Below are positions 43,011 to 52,431 of a stretch of DNA of 64,000 bases, in pieces. The first letter of the stretch is position 1. Each line of letters begins with the position of its first letter. The notes beneath the pieces are model-generated. The model ran no database searches, was not told the DNA's origin, and saw only the letters and a program-made list of their open reading frames with translations. The stretch comes from Enterobacter sp. RHBSTW-00175 (lineage in GTDB: Bacteria > Pseudomonadota > Gammaproteobacteria > Enterobacterales > Enterobacteriaceae), in contig NZ_CP055930.1 of NCBI RefSeq assembly GCF_013927005.1, positions 2,728,001 through 2,792,000 on the forward strand. Direction: 5' to 3'. A program made the translations under genes and the position numbers.

Positions 43011-43235
43011 CTACTTACACGAGCGCGAATATTCGCCGGTGAGCTGCCAGAACTCAGTATGAAAACGCAGAATTAATGACTGGTATTCACTCATGACTTC
43101 ACGATACGGAAATTTCAGCGTAAAGCTGAATGCCGCCAGTCGCGGGTAATGGTCAACAGCCTGTTGCAGAAATGCACGCGTGCTGACGGCATCCGTGCTG
43201 ATAGCATCAGAATCCCGTGTGTAAGAATGATTCAC
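43011..43235 (-). CDS. Small P4/inovirus-like protein or fragment
   Basis: A 74-residue frame starting MNHSYTRDSDAISTDAVST, with HYPRLAAFSFTLKFPYREVM and FHTEFWQLTGEY. The segment resembles the N-terminal part of YagK/YfjJ (inovirus Gp2-type) proteins, but the usual C-terminal domain is missing here. It may be a small stand-alone satellite gene or a truncated copy. Confidence 0.4.
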   Translation of the reverse strand: MNHSYTRDSDAISTDAVSTRAFLQQAVDHYPRLAAFSFTLKFPYREVMSEYQSLILRFHTEFWQLTGEYSRSCK

Positions 43236-44325
43236 AATGCAAGCCTCTTCGGGTTAAATCAGGGGGGACACCGCCTCTACGGCAGTATCTTGTTCATAAG
43301 AATGAGGAACTATCTGGTACTGCAGCAGTAGTTTCTCTGCCAGTTAGCTTCTTCGATGCTGTAGATACCGGTCTGGCACCGGTAACATTGCTTCCCCCCT
43401 GATAATGGTCACCGCACCACACACAGTACGAGGACAGCGTCATTACCGTAGCATCCAGTCCGTTGAGCATATTGCGCAGCTTCCTCTGCCGGGCCCCAGC
43501 TTTCACTTCCGGGGCAAGATGGGCACAGTTCATCAGCACATCCCAAGCCACGGCCCGCGTATCGTGTTCAAACCACGCCGGGTCGCTGAAAGTGCCGGCA
43601 TGCAGCACCAGACGACATCAGCAGGAGGCACAACTCCATATCTGCCCCGGTACACTCATGGCCTCACCGGCGGTCACAAAGTGACCTTCACGGTCATTTG
43701 CTGGGTAACATTTCAGTAGGCGCATACCGTTACCTCAAGAATCTTACGTTGAGCATCAGAGCACACCCGACTGTACTCACCAGTCCGGTAGGTCAGGCAG
43801 TAGCGTTCTCCGTGGTAATCGCTGTCGCAGTCGTAACAGTGCCAAACAGCCACGGAAACCAACGGCTACCCTATACATAATGTTGCATTTGCCGGATATG
43901 ACTGGTCTCCGTCACACCGGGCTTTACATATGGGCAGTACTGCTCGCCGTAGCTCTTCGTGAGATCTTCTGCACCGTATTCAAACCACGGCCGTTTTGTG
44001 TCGTATTAAAGATTGAATTGCAGCGCACTGCCACACAGGTACCGCTGTAATGGCCATACGGATACTGCTGTGTCGTTCTTGCACCGGTCAGGCGACAATT
44101 ACCGTCGAGTACGATAGAAGATTTGGCAAACATATTTGGGCCCCTTACCGCCAGACGATGCGTAGACGTCAGCCATCCCAGTTCGGGTAGTCTGGCAGGT
44201 TTATCAAGTTAGGTCGTTTGAAGGGGAGCTACTGGTAATAGCTGGTGACTTCAGGTGAGCTGCGTCAGGGAAAACAGGTAAGCGAAGGGGCTTACTACAA
44301 TAAAATTCAGAGGGAGTTGAGCGTA
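43236..44325 (-). other. Decayed satellite-prophage region
   Basis: Several short minus-strand frames look protein-like but are broken by stops or frameshifts: MLHAGTFSDPAWFEHDTRAV near 43608, WHCYDCDSDYHGERYCLTYR near 43840, RPWFEYGAEDLTKSYGEQYC near 43980 and MFAKSSIVLDGNCRLTGART starting at 44133 behind AAGGGG. They are cysteine-rich and resemble the small genes of P4-like elements. No intact gene is claimed. Confidence 0.4.
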
Positions 44326-44493
44326 TCAACCGCTTCGTGAGTCCGCAATACGTTGCAGTAGCCAGTCTTCGACTTCACTCTGTCGCCAGCGGGAACTGCG
44401 ACCCAGCTTAATTGGCTTCGGGAATAGGCCATCTTTTATCAGTTTGTAGAACCACTTATCCGTCAGCCCCGTGAATCGCCACAAATATCTCAT
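44326..44493 (-). CDS. AlpA-family regulator
   Basis: A 55-residue protein, MRYLWRFTGLTDKWFYKLIK continuing DGLFPKPIKLGRSSRWRQSE and ending VEDWLLQRIADSRSG. The GLTDKWFYKLIKDG-x-FP-x-PIKLGRSSRW core is the MerR-like winged helix of AlpA, the excisionase/regulator gene of P4-like and CP4-57-type elements. The N-terminus is about ten residues shorter than usual, so the start may be degraded. Confidence 0.8.
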   Translation of the reverse strand: MRYLWRFTGLTDKWFYKLIKDGLFPKPIKLGRSSRWRQSEVEDWLLQRIADSRSG

Positions 44494-44736
44494 AGATAAT
44501 CAATATTCACTCAATGCGTTTTTCCTCGCAAGTGAGATGCCTGGGTTGTTCTGGCACCAATAATTATCATTGGGAGCGATAAAGGTCAGCAAGAATAATC
44601 AGATGCCAGTAGAACGGCGTTAGCCATCCCCAAAAGGGCAGGCTGACGCCATCCGGTTCAATAGTTTAAAGGGATTAAGAAGGGGATTGCTATATAGTTA
44701 TCACTCTATGAGATGTTTGAGTAAAAACTGTGATAC
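44494..44736. other. Short gene-free interval
   Basis: AT-rich, containing the upstream region of the alpA-like gene. No gene or clear site is seen. Confidence 0.3.
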
Positions 44737-45086
44737 TCAGAAATCAATTCTGCGTGGACGCCCGGATGCTGGGCGCCCGGGGACTTCATTGCAGCCGTAC
44801 AGCAGCAGGCCATGTTTCTGCTGAATTTTGGTCATATACGCCAGTACCTGTCGGATTTTGGTGATACTGTCCAGATCGCTGTAACGTACCGGAATGTTGA
44901 TGTTGGCCTCGTAATGCTCTTTAAACTCACACCGGTGATACCAGCCATCTCGGTCAGTGATATCACTCCAGTACAAACCGACCTGCTGCGCCCAGGGATA
45001 GGTATTCTGAGTTTTACTACCATCCAGCCAGAACACGACATGGGCATGATAGTGGTGATCTTCTGTCCATTCGATACCTGCAAAAC
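44737..45086 (-). pseudogene. C-terminal piece of a YagK/YfjJ (inovirus Gp2-like) replication protein
   Basis: The frame reads RFAGIEWTEDHHYHAHVVFW then LDGSKTQNTYPWAQQVGLYW and ends GRPASGRPRRIDF. The HHYHAHVVF motif is the HUH-type metal site of this replication endonuclease family. Nothing precedes it: the 5' side abuts the integrase fragment at about 45080, so about half the gene is gone. Confidence 0.75.
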
Positions 45087-45556
45087 GAGAAGAGATTAAA
45101 GGCGTGCGTTACTCGTACCGTGGCATGAAGATGAAAGAGGAGCATATCGTTCCGCTTAGTCGGCAGGCGATGATTTTGTTAGAGCAGCTTAAGCAGATTA
45201 GTGGTGATAAAGAGTTACTTTTTCCGGGGGATCATGACGCAACTAAGGTTATGAGTGAAAACACGGTGAATAGCGCTTTACGTGCAATGGGATATGACAC
45301 GAAAACCGAAGTCTGCGGGTATGGGTTCAGGACGATGGCGCGTGGTGCATTGGGTGAGTCAGGTTTGTGGAGTGATGACGCGATAGAACGTCAGTTAAGT
45401 CATTCTGAAAGAAATAATGTCAGAGCAGCATACATTCACACCTCTGAACACTTAGAGGAAAGGCGGCTAATGGTGCAATGGTGGGCAGATTATTTATATT
45501 ATAATAACACGAACCATATAACTCCGTTTGAATTTGCGAGAAAGCATCAAGTTTGA
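45080..45556 (+). pseudogene. C-terminal fragment of a P4-type integrase
   Basis: About 158 residues homologous to the end of the integrase at 38547-39806: VPLSRQAMILLEQLKQISGD, the HxxR-region equivalent GYGFRTMARGALGESGLW (His replaced by Tyr), and the tyrosine in RAAYIHTSEHLEERRLMVQW. The N-terminal two-thirds are missing; the fragment joins the replication-protein remnant head to head. It marks an older element. Confidence 0.88.
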
Positions 45557-45650
45557 ATTTTTAGAGCTTGTGTTTCTTTCATAACTATGGTTCATTATTT
45601 TTTATGGGCTCTTAAAATATGTTGCTTTCCAAATGCCGAAGGAAAATATA

Positions 45651-48362
45651 ATGGATAATAACAATGATGTTTATTTGAGTGCATTGCAATCGTTGAAGGA
45701 AGATGATTTATCACAGCGAGTAATTAAACCGCTTTTTGAATCAATGGGATGTTATCGTGTTGATTTTCATGGCGGTGCATATGAAGGTGGTAAAGACATT
45801 ATTGCCTACACAAAAGCTCCTTTAGGTGACCATATTAGTGTTGTTCAAACTAAAAAAATAGGTGATGGTAAAGCGACTGGTGATAAAAATATTATTGGGA
45901 ATCTTATATTTCAATTGCAACAGTGTTATTTAAAAGACATTCCATTGCACAATGGTAAAACTAAAAAGCCTGATAGCGTAATTTTAGCAACGCCATATAA
46001 AGTAGGTTCGCGGTTATTAGCAGAAATACACGGTCATCTGAATGGGATGAAAAATGAAGTCAAATTACTTGATGGACCCTATCTACTAGAGTAAATTAAA
46101 GAAAATAATCCTTCCCTTCTTAACTCGATTATGGGTTTAGAGCGCAAGATTTTGGTTCAAGATACTTTTCAGTTACAAAATATTGAGTTAATGAAAGCAC
46201 TCAATATGGATTACTCAATTGAGAAAATAAATTGTTATAATGACTTAGCTTTTTTTATGGGCAGTATTGATAGTCATCACCTACTTAAATCGCAAATAAA
46301 AATATCACCATCCAAAATGTCTCTTAATCGGGAAGGGTGGGACATACTTAAGAGAAAATATTTAGTAGATTTGGAACGATATCTTGGATTCACGCCATTA
46401 CTTGATGAAATACAGAGTGTTGAACTGAATTTTGAAATGCAATTGAAAAAGCACCTTGAAGAAAACAATAAAAAGCATTACGAGAAGATAAAAGCAGCAA
46501 GATTCGAAATTTCATTACTTGAAAACACCCTGGCCAGTATTAGGTCAGAGCTTAACACTTTTAGAAATCAAAGTGATAATTTCGAAGGTGATGAGGTCGT
46601 CAGAAATGTAATGGGTGTTTGGTGGCCTATCATTAGTGGTGCAAGTAAAACACAAGATTATATAAGCATATTCTATGAATACAATGATTTGTTGAAACAA
46701 TACTCAGAGGTGAAAAAAACACCTACTGCATATAAAATCAATTTTTCAGATTATTTGTCAACTCTTGCATCGCTCTCCACTCAAGTTGAATATCTAAAAG
46801 AATTGGAGTCTCAATACATTCAATATCCCCTTTATGAATATCAGTTTAATGCATCGGGTATTGAAAGTTGGTTGCGCTCTCATTGTGATTTTTATGCCGA
46901 AGGTGTTTGTAAAATCAATGATGGAAAATTTGAGGGGAATAAAGAATATCTTAAAGCTTTTTTATCAAGCACTCAAAAAGTTCTTATTGTATTAGAAATA
47001 CTTCAGGAACTATCTGTAGAAACGAATAGTGTTGTTAATTTCACTTCTTCAACGGTAGTGATGAAGGATGGGATTTCTATTTCGCCATTTACTCTTTTTG
47101 ATACAGGCCATGACATAGCTGTTTATGGTGGAGCTGGCGCGGGTAAAACAACAACGCTGCAAATGTATGTTGAAGATATAATAGATAAAGGTTTAAATAA
47201 CGTAATATATCTCCCTTTGAATAGGCTAATAAATAAAAAGAGCGTTTACTTTTCTGTAGAAGCAGAGTCTGCATTTAGTTATAAACAAATACTGTCGTTA
47301 ATTTTACTTTCAAAAAACATTGATGATACTGACGATAGTATGAATGATATGGAAATTGCGCTACGTGATACAGACTCATTGAGACTGGTTATAGATGGGT
47401 TGGACGAGGCATACAATAAAGTTCCGTTTATTTTGGATTCTATAAACGAATTTAAAGATAAGTACCCCTTCATTCAATTGATAGTTTCTAGTAGGGATTG
47501 TGTCAGTTTCATTTCAAAAATAAATTTCTTAGGTGTTACGTTACTACCATTCACTACCGAGCAATTGTATCATTTTATAAAATCATGGTTTGCTGAAGAT
47601 GTTGAAGAAGCACAAGGCCTTATCATGGATATTGATTGTGGTGATTTGAAAGAAATAGTTAAAACTCCATTGTTAGCAACTTTACTTTGTATATTGAAAA
47701 AAAGAGGAATAGATACCCCTTCAACGGAGATGGAAATATTCACTAGAAGGCTTAAGCTTCTTTGTGGTGAATATGATAATTATAAGACTATTAAACGTAG
47801 TCGTTCGGACAGCATGCAGCTTGAAAAGGCCGCTATGAAACTGGCATATCATTTGCATAGTAGAAATAAAAGATCTGATAGTATTGAATCAATGGTGACA
47901 TATTTGGCATATGATAATACTTTTGGGTATCCAGAGGATGTTTGCTTGTTGCTAGTCGAAGAGTTAATTAATCCATGCAACATACTACATTTAGATCCTT
48001 TAACTAAAAATTATTCGTTTGGTCATTTGCGCTTTCAGGAACATCTTGCTGCATTAGAACTAAAAGAAAATCGTGGAAGAGATATATTGCCTCTTCTTAA
48101 TAAGGATTGGTGGAGCGGTACTTTATGCTTATATGCACAAGCCTGTGATTTTAGCGGGCTAATTGAAGATTATTATAGATATTATGGAGAGGTTAACTCC
48201 GCATTAAAGATCTTTAAAGAAATGGTATCGCATAGGCCGCTTAGGGCTCGCTCTAACCTTCTGTTATTAATACAGCAATATGAACGAACAGAGCGACTTG
48301 AAGGGTATACAGTTGAGGAGGAAGATTATTTTGATGACTCCTGGCGCTATCCTCCTGTGTAA
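45651..48362 (+). pseudogene. Mrr-like nuclease-NACHT defence gene with an in-frame stop
   Basis: Two frames in the same phase are separated by one TAA at 46092-46094, and the protein sequence runs on sensibly across it (GPYLLE-stop-IKENNPSLLNSI), so this is one gene of about 903 codons. The N-terminus (MDNNNDVYLS, AAGGA ribosome site) holds a PD-(D/E)xK fold with GGKDIIAYTK and VVQTKKI. The second part has NACHT Walker A AVYGGAGAGKTTTLQ and Walker B LRLVIDGLDEAYNK, then a helical C-terminus. The design matches bacterial NLR-like (bNACHT) anti-phage proteins. As written, product is split; read-through or internal start at 46131 is possible. Confidence 0.8.
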
Positions 48363-48615
48363 TATAATCATATTAGTGTTCTGGCGCGCAATGCTCTCCC
48401 CGCCACGCCTGCCCGCTTAATGGGGCGCTTTTAATGCAGGTGCATGACCGGCCTCAGGGTGCGCCAGTGCTGGCGCTGGTGGGGGATTCAGTGTCGGTAA
48501 AACGCATGCAAAACCATGCACCTTATGAATGCATGGCTTTTATACGTAAGAATGGATGGATTTTCGGGGATTTTTAAGCGGACTACTGCACGGCCAGTTC
48601 TGCACGGCGGCGGGT
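48363..48615. other. Gene-free interval after the NACHT gene
   Basis: GC rises sharply here compared with the NACHT gene. The stretch contains ATGCAGGTGCATGACCGGCC and similar sequence seen between island genes, but no gene or clear terminator. Confidence 0.3.
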
Positions 48616-48965
48616 TTAATTCAGGTTCTGTGCAGGCGTGAATTTTTCACGACTATCATCGCTCGAAGCCGCGTCAGGCCTGAATCCGATGGTCGATAAA
48701 ATGTCATTATTCTGCGCCGAATAATAAGTTTTTTCACCGTTGGCCAGCCAGACTTGCAGCGCCTCACGCAGATAGTCGACCGAGTGCTGCATTGCGTAGC
48801 GCTGAACGGCGGAATGTTGCCCGGAATAATTCTTCAGCTCGTTGGAAAGGGCGGCGGCCAGCTCCGCGCCGTGCGCCTGCATAAAATCATTCAGACAGCT
48901 ACGTATGCTGATGCGATGCACCTCTTCATGCGAACGGATATAGCGACCAATACCCTGATTAACTT
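48616..48965 (-). pseudogene. Truncated island gene of unknown function
   Basis: The C-terminal frame reads NQGIGRYIRSHEEVHRISIR then CLNDFMQAHGAELAAALSNE and ends REKFTPAQNLN. It is GC-rich, unlike the AT-rich gene next to it, and begins where that gene ends (about 48965), so its 5' end seems lost at the junction. A GTG at 48921 could start a 101-residue product. The family is not recognised. Confidence 0.5.
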
Positions 48966-49687
48966 CCCTGATTTTTACCTTGCGGTCCTTGGTCTTCAGA
49001 TGAAGTTGTTACAGAAGTATCTTTGATAGCATCGTTATCCGGAGGATTGTTTGAAAGCCAAGCTTCGAATATATAACCGAATTTAGAACCAAGATAGATA
49101 TCTTCAGTTTGGGATATAATATATCCTACAACAGCAATAATGGCGGATGCGTAGATAATTAAAAATAATAAAAACAAGCCTATTTCCTTGCTTTCCCAGA
49201 AAGATGATATAGAGTCCCATCCTGCATAAACAAATATAGCAACTGAAAATAAGCCGAATAAAATGGATATCAAATAGGACCTGCGTACTACCTTATTGTT
49301 TACACTAAAACCTTTTTTCGGATAATTCCCAATGGTTGTGTTTTTAAGAAAGCCTCGTAGACGTACATCCAATGAGCTAATATTTTCATAAGCCATAAAT
49401 GAAACTAGCTGATGGCAATGCCATACAGGTAAATAGATTCCAAGTTGTTCATATAAAAGTTTCATCTGAACAAGGGTATGTGGTGTACATACTTTTTCCT
49501 TTAAGGTGTCTATCTGCGATAGGAATTCAACTTTTTTATCAGCAGGGATTTTATCAAATTGATACTTTCGCTTAGGTTGAGGAGGTCCAAGTATTTTGCC
49601 TGCCCAGTCCATGATTTTTTTAATCAAATACAGTGCTACCGGTATGATTAATCCCTTTATAATATCACCATCAGATGCCAAAGACAT
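48959..49687 (-). CDS. Membrane protein of unknown function
   Basis: A 242-residue AT-rich gene behind a good AGGAG ribosome site. The N-terminus has a hydrophobic stretch (GLIIPVALYLIKKIMDWAG); two strong membrane segments follow (YLISILFGLFSVAIFVYAG and IGLFLLFLIIYASAIIAVVG). The tail is polar (SNNPPDNDAIKDTSVTTSS). It overlaps the start of the neighbouring truncated gene. Standing between a NACHT gene and an HNH/methyltransferase pair, it could be an accessory defence protein, but this is only context. Confidence 0.65.
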   Translation of the reverse strand: MSLASDGDIIKGLIIPVALYLIKKIMDWAGKILGPPQPKRKYQFDKIPADKKVEFLSQIDTLKEKVCTPHTLVQMKLLYEQLGIYLPVWHCHQLVSFMAYENISSLDVRLRGFLKNTTIGNYPKKGFSVNNKVVRRSYLISILFGLFSVAIFVYAGWDSISSFWESKEIGLFLLFLIIYASAIIAVVGYIISQTEDIYLGSKFGYIFEAWLSNNPPDNDAIKDTSVTTSSEDQGPQGKNQGS

Positions 49688-49887
49688 TATTAAACTCCTT
49701 GAAAATTTAGATTACCAATTAAGTTTCTCGCTCAATATATAGGGTTATAAATCCAAATGAATTATCAGTGGATTAAAAGTACCTTGTACTCGTTCTTGAT
49801 CATTTAATGTTGGTCCTATAACTGTTAACCTTCCCATTGATAAAAATAGGCCGATGTAGTTTCATTATTGCCGCTTCCATGGCAACT
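49688..49887. other. Gene-free interval
   Basis: A 33-codon minus-strand frame starting MPLYEVAMEAAIMKLHRPIF ends in a stop and looks like a gene remnant; nothing else is seen. Confidence 0.3.
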
Positions 49888-50475
49888 TCATAAAGAGGCA
49901 TATTTAATTAATATCCCATTCAGCCATGTCTCATTCCTGTCCGGGCGGTTATCCTGAGTCGCCCACAGCGAAGCGATCTCCATCCCCGAAACAGCCTTCA
50001 GCAACCTCCGCAATCCCTCTTCATCCAGATCCGTAAACCGTCTTTCTCCCTGCACGCGCTCCCCACTCCCATACTTAAACGACACGTACCAAACGCCGCC
50101 AGGCTTAAGCGCATCCGCAAGTTTCTGCATCACTGCAGGTAGCTCAGAAGAGGGGACATGCAATAAAGAGGCGCAACACCAAATCCCATCGTATTGCGCT
50201 TTACCGTCGATCTCTGAAAAGCTCATCAGCTGCACGGGTAGCCCGGTATGTTGCCGTGCCAGCTCCACCATAGCGGAAGAGGCATCAAAAGCATCAACCT
50301 GATAACCCATCTCATGAAACGCTTTTGCATCACGGCCTGAACCGCAGCCTGCATCCAGAACTCGGGCACCAGGAGCCAGATGTCGGGTGAAAGCCTCGTA
50401 AAGCGGGGTCATATTGACATTTACAGTGCCATCGAAAAAATCCTGTGCGTGGTTTTGATAGTAGTGAAGTGTCAT
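49888..50475 (-). CDS. Class I SAM-dependent methyltransferase
   Basis: A 195-residue methyltransferase. Motif I is ARVLDAGCGSGRDAKAF (about residues 36-52), the acidic ribose-binding residue follows in VDAFDASSAMV, and the post-motif is YDGIWCCASLLHV. It resembles TehB-like small-molecule methyltransferases more than DNA methylases: no DPPY/NPPY motif is seen. Its ATG overlaps the stop of the HNH gene by one base (TAATG), so the two are translationally coupled. Confidence 0.88.
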   Translation of the reverse strand: MTLHYYQNHAQDFFDGTVNVNMTPLYEAFTRHLAPGARVLDAGCGSGRDAKAFHEMGYQVDAFDASSAMVELARQHTGLPVQLMSFSEIDGKAQYDGIWCCASLLHVPSSELPAVMQKLADALKPGGVWYVSFKYGSGERVQGERRFTDLDEEGLRRLLKAVSGMEIASLWATQDNRPDRNETWLNGILIKYASL

Positions 50476-51488
50476 TAAAATGTTGCCTCGCCTTCAGCTT
50501 TGGGTTCCCAGGTATGGAGAAGTTTATCCCTTGCGGTCTGCCAGTTACGTTGAAGGAAACTTATCCGTGCAGCTGGGTTTTCCCCCGTTTGTTGAACAAT
50601 CGTCTCATGTAATGGCAGTTTGCTCTGAATAAAATACTCGTTTCTGGTATGTAAGCGCTCCAGGAGCCTGACTTTCGGAATACGGGCAGACTTGCCCTCG
50701 ACACCGCGGTTACAACACTGACACGCCAGCACTAAATTCCAGACGCCATTAATGTTGCCAACCTCGTTGCGTGCAGCCCACGGAATAAAGTGGTCAACGT
50801 CCGCCAGTTCAGGATCGCCCGGCACCAGGCTGATTGGCCTGAAACAGTAAAAACAGCGTCCTTTCTGGTATCCGTTCAGGCTGTCGCGGCAACTGGTGAT
50901 ATCCACGCGGCGCGCGTTCACCTTTGTGAACAGCAGCTGATTCTCTTCGTCGAACTCGACGCCCACAAGATTACGGGAAACCCCCATCGCCCAGGCCTGT
51001 TCTACCAGGTTCCAGCGCGCATGGGTTTCAAATGCCAGGTTTTTATATTGCAGGCGTTCACCCAGCGAAAAGAAGTTATCCGTCAGGCGTATTCCATTAC
51101 TGGTTTTGCGCTCGTCGATGAAAAAGCGTTTCTCGATCTCGCCCTGATTCACATTATGGAAAGCATCAATCACATTGTTAAAGCCAAGCCGTACTGTCGC
51201 TTCAATCAGTTGGGCATGGGTGATTTCGCCATTGTTGAATTTAAGGCAGGTTTCCAGAAACTGACTGCTGCGGGAGGTGATCTGCTTTGGCGCATGTTTC
51301 AGATGCTCGCAAAGGTGTCGGCTAAAGGGGGCGGCAAGTTCGTCCAGGGTGATCAGATCGCTGCCCGTCTTATCCACTTCATACAACGCTGACGCCAGCG
51401 CAAATTTGTAAGATGCGACGTTCCTTCCAAAGAGGATCACACCACGCCAGTAGTTCTCAAGCGTAGGATCGGCCTGGTAAAATTCCAT
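50475..51488 (-). CDS. HNH endonuclease
   Basis: A 337-residue protein with an HNH nuclease domain near residues 215-265: GRCFYCFRPISL, VDHFIPWAARNEVGNINGVW and NLVLACQCCNRGVEGKS, giving two CxxC zinc knuckles and the catalytic His-Asn-His set. The N-terminal 200 residues are helical and unassigned. Coupling to a methyltransferase gene suggests a two-gene module, perhaps nucleic-acid modification or defence; the methyltransferase does not look like a DNA methylase, so restriction-modification is not claimed. Confidence 0.85.
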   Translation of the reverse strand: MEFYQADPTLENYWRGVILFGRNVASYKFALASALYEVDKTGSDLITLDELAAPFSRHLCEHLKHAPKQITSRSSQFLETCLKFNNGEITHAQLIEATVRLGFNNVIDAFHNVNQGEIEKRFFIDERKTSNGIRLTDNFFSLGERLQYKNLAFETHARWNLVEQAWAMGVSRNLVGVEFDEENQLLFTKVNARRVDITSCRDSLNGYQKGRCFYCFRPISLVPGDPELADVDHFIPWAARNEVGNINGVWNLVLACQCCNRGVEGKSARIPKVRLLERLHTRNEYFIQSKLPLHETIVQQTGENPAARISFLQRNWQTARDKLLHTWEPKAEGEATF

Positions 51489-51926
51489 CGATGAAGTCCT
51501 GTTACGGTTGGCTGGATGAGGCGTTTCTTAAGCCTGTAACGGGATCACATAACAAAATCAGGGGGATGTAAATCGTAAATCTATAGATTTGATGAATTTT
51601 TGTGGGATCTGAGAAGAAGGGCTGGATGCGACGGATTTGTCGTTAAAGGTAATTTAGCGAATGAACAGACGAAAATAAGACTGAGTTTCAAGCCAGCGAT
51701 TTGCCAGTATCCCCCAAATCCTATTTCCTGAATCCTCCTCGCATTTCCCAAATTTACCCATCCCAAAACCGCTGTATTTATATTCAGCTCTGTATAATAG
51801 GCAGCAGTAATTACGCCAGTCGGCAAAGGAAGTATCAAAGGGAAATAAACGAAGGATTTCGCGATATGAAGGTGCAGCAACACCCTCATACCGCTAACCA
51901 CAAACAACTATCTACAGGAGTTGAAA
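51489..51926 (+). other. 438-bp intergenic region upstream of symE
   Basis: No gene is supported. It contains the LexA-controlled symE promoter (51772-51798) and an approximately 128-nt symE leader in which a SymR-type antisense RNA would be expected; its promoter could not be located by eye. Confidence 0.5.
51772..51798 (+). promoter_or_regulatory. LexA box and -10 of the symE promoter
   Basis: CTGTATTTATATTCAG (51772-51787) fits the CTG-N10-CAG LexA box. A perfect TATAAT lies six bases further (51793-51798), so LexA would block RNA polymerase. This matches SOS control of symE in E. coli. Confidence 0.82.
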
Positions 51927-52382
51927 ATGGCTGCGACGAATTTTAAGCCAGAGTTTACTGTTTGCAAAACAGAATCAGACGCTTTTACCGGCGTGATTGA
52001 AAACCACGAGCTGGTACGCAAAAATAGCGCCCGCCGTCTTCACGGCAACCAGACCCGTACCTCGCCCGTCCATCCACGGGCGGAGACGCCGCAAGCGAGT
52101 TCGGCCTGCTGCGAACTCTATTCACGGGTGGACAATAATTATCTTCCTCTGGAGGGGGAGTGGTTATCCCGGGCGGGTTTTATTAACGGGATGCCGGTCA
52201 AAATCCGGGTGATGAAAGACTGCATTGTGATTACGCCACAACATACAAGAGAATTATGGGGATGCCTGGATGGTATGAGTGTGGTGAATATAAATAAACA
52301 GAAAGTCGCGCAGTGGTTAAAAACATTTCCGGGAGTTTTAAATGATACCGGCGATATTCCGATAATTAAGCGTAACGCCTGA
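51927..52382 (+). CDS. symE: SymE-family toxin (type I toxin-antitoxin)
   Basis: A 151-residue protein with the SymE domain at residues 70-120: YLPLEGEWLSRAGFINGMPV and KIRVMKDCIVITPQ, an AbrB-like swapped-hairpin fold. SymE of E. coli is an SOS-induced protein that inhibits translation or compacts the nucleoid, held back by the antisense RNA SymR. The start at 51927 has an AGGAG ribosome site. The C-terminus (GVLNDTGDIPIIKRNA) is longer than in E. coli SymE (113 aa). Confidence 0.85.
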   Translation: MAATNFKPEFTVCKTESDAFTGVIENHELVRKNSARRLHGNQTRTSPVHPRAETPQASSACCELYSRVDNNYLPLEGEWLSRAGFINGMPVKIRVMKDCIVITPQHTRELWGCLDGMSVVNINKQKVAQWLKTFPGVLNDTGDIPIIKRNA

Positions 52383-52387
52383 TAAAT

Positions 52388-52417
52388 ATCCCGGCCTGGT
52401 GCCGGGATTATTTTTTA
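52388..52417. terminator. Terminator between symE and trpS2
   Basis: ATCCCGGCCTGGTGCCGGGAT forms an eight-pair stem followed by TATTTTTT on the plus strand, ending symE transcription; it may also serve the convergent trpS2 gene. Confidence 0.85.
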
Positions 52418-52431
52418 GATGCCGGTTTCCT

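Noticed and set aside
49888..51488. Classical type II restriction-modification system
   Set aside because: The methyltransferase lacks DPPY/NPPY or PCQ-type DNA methylase motifs, so only an HNH nuclease plus unspecified methyltransferase is claimed.
45080..51488. Right attachment site of the second leuX element
   Set aside because: No further copy of the GGTTCGAGTCCGGCC block was seen between 38.35 kb and 53 kb, so the right border stays undefined.
51581..51907. A 108-residue minus-strand frame upstream of symE
   Set aside because: It overlaps the LexA-controlled promoter and leader of symE, has no ribosome site and no recognisable domain.
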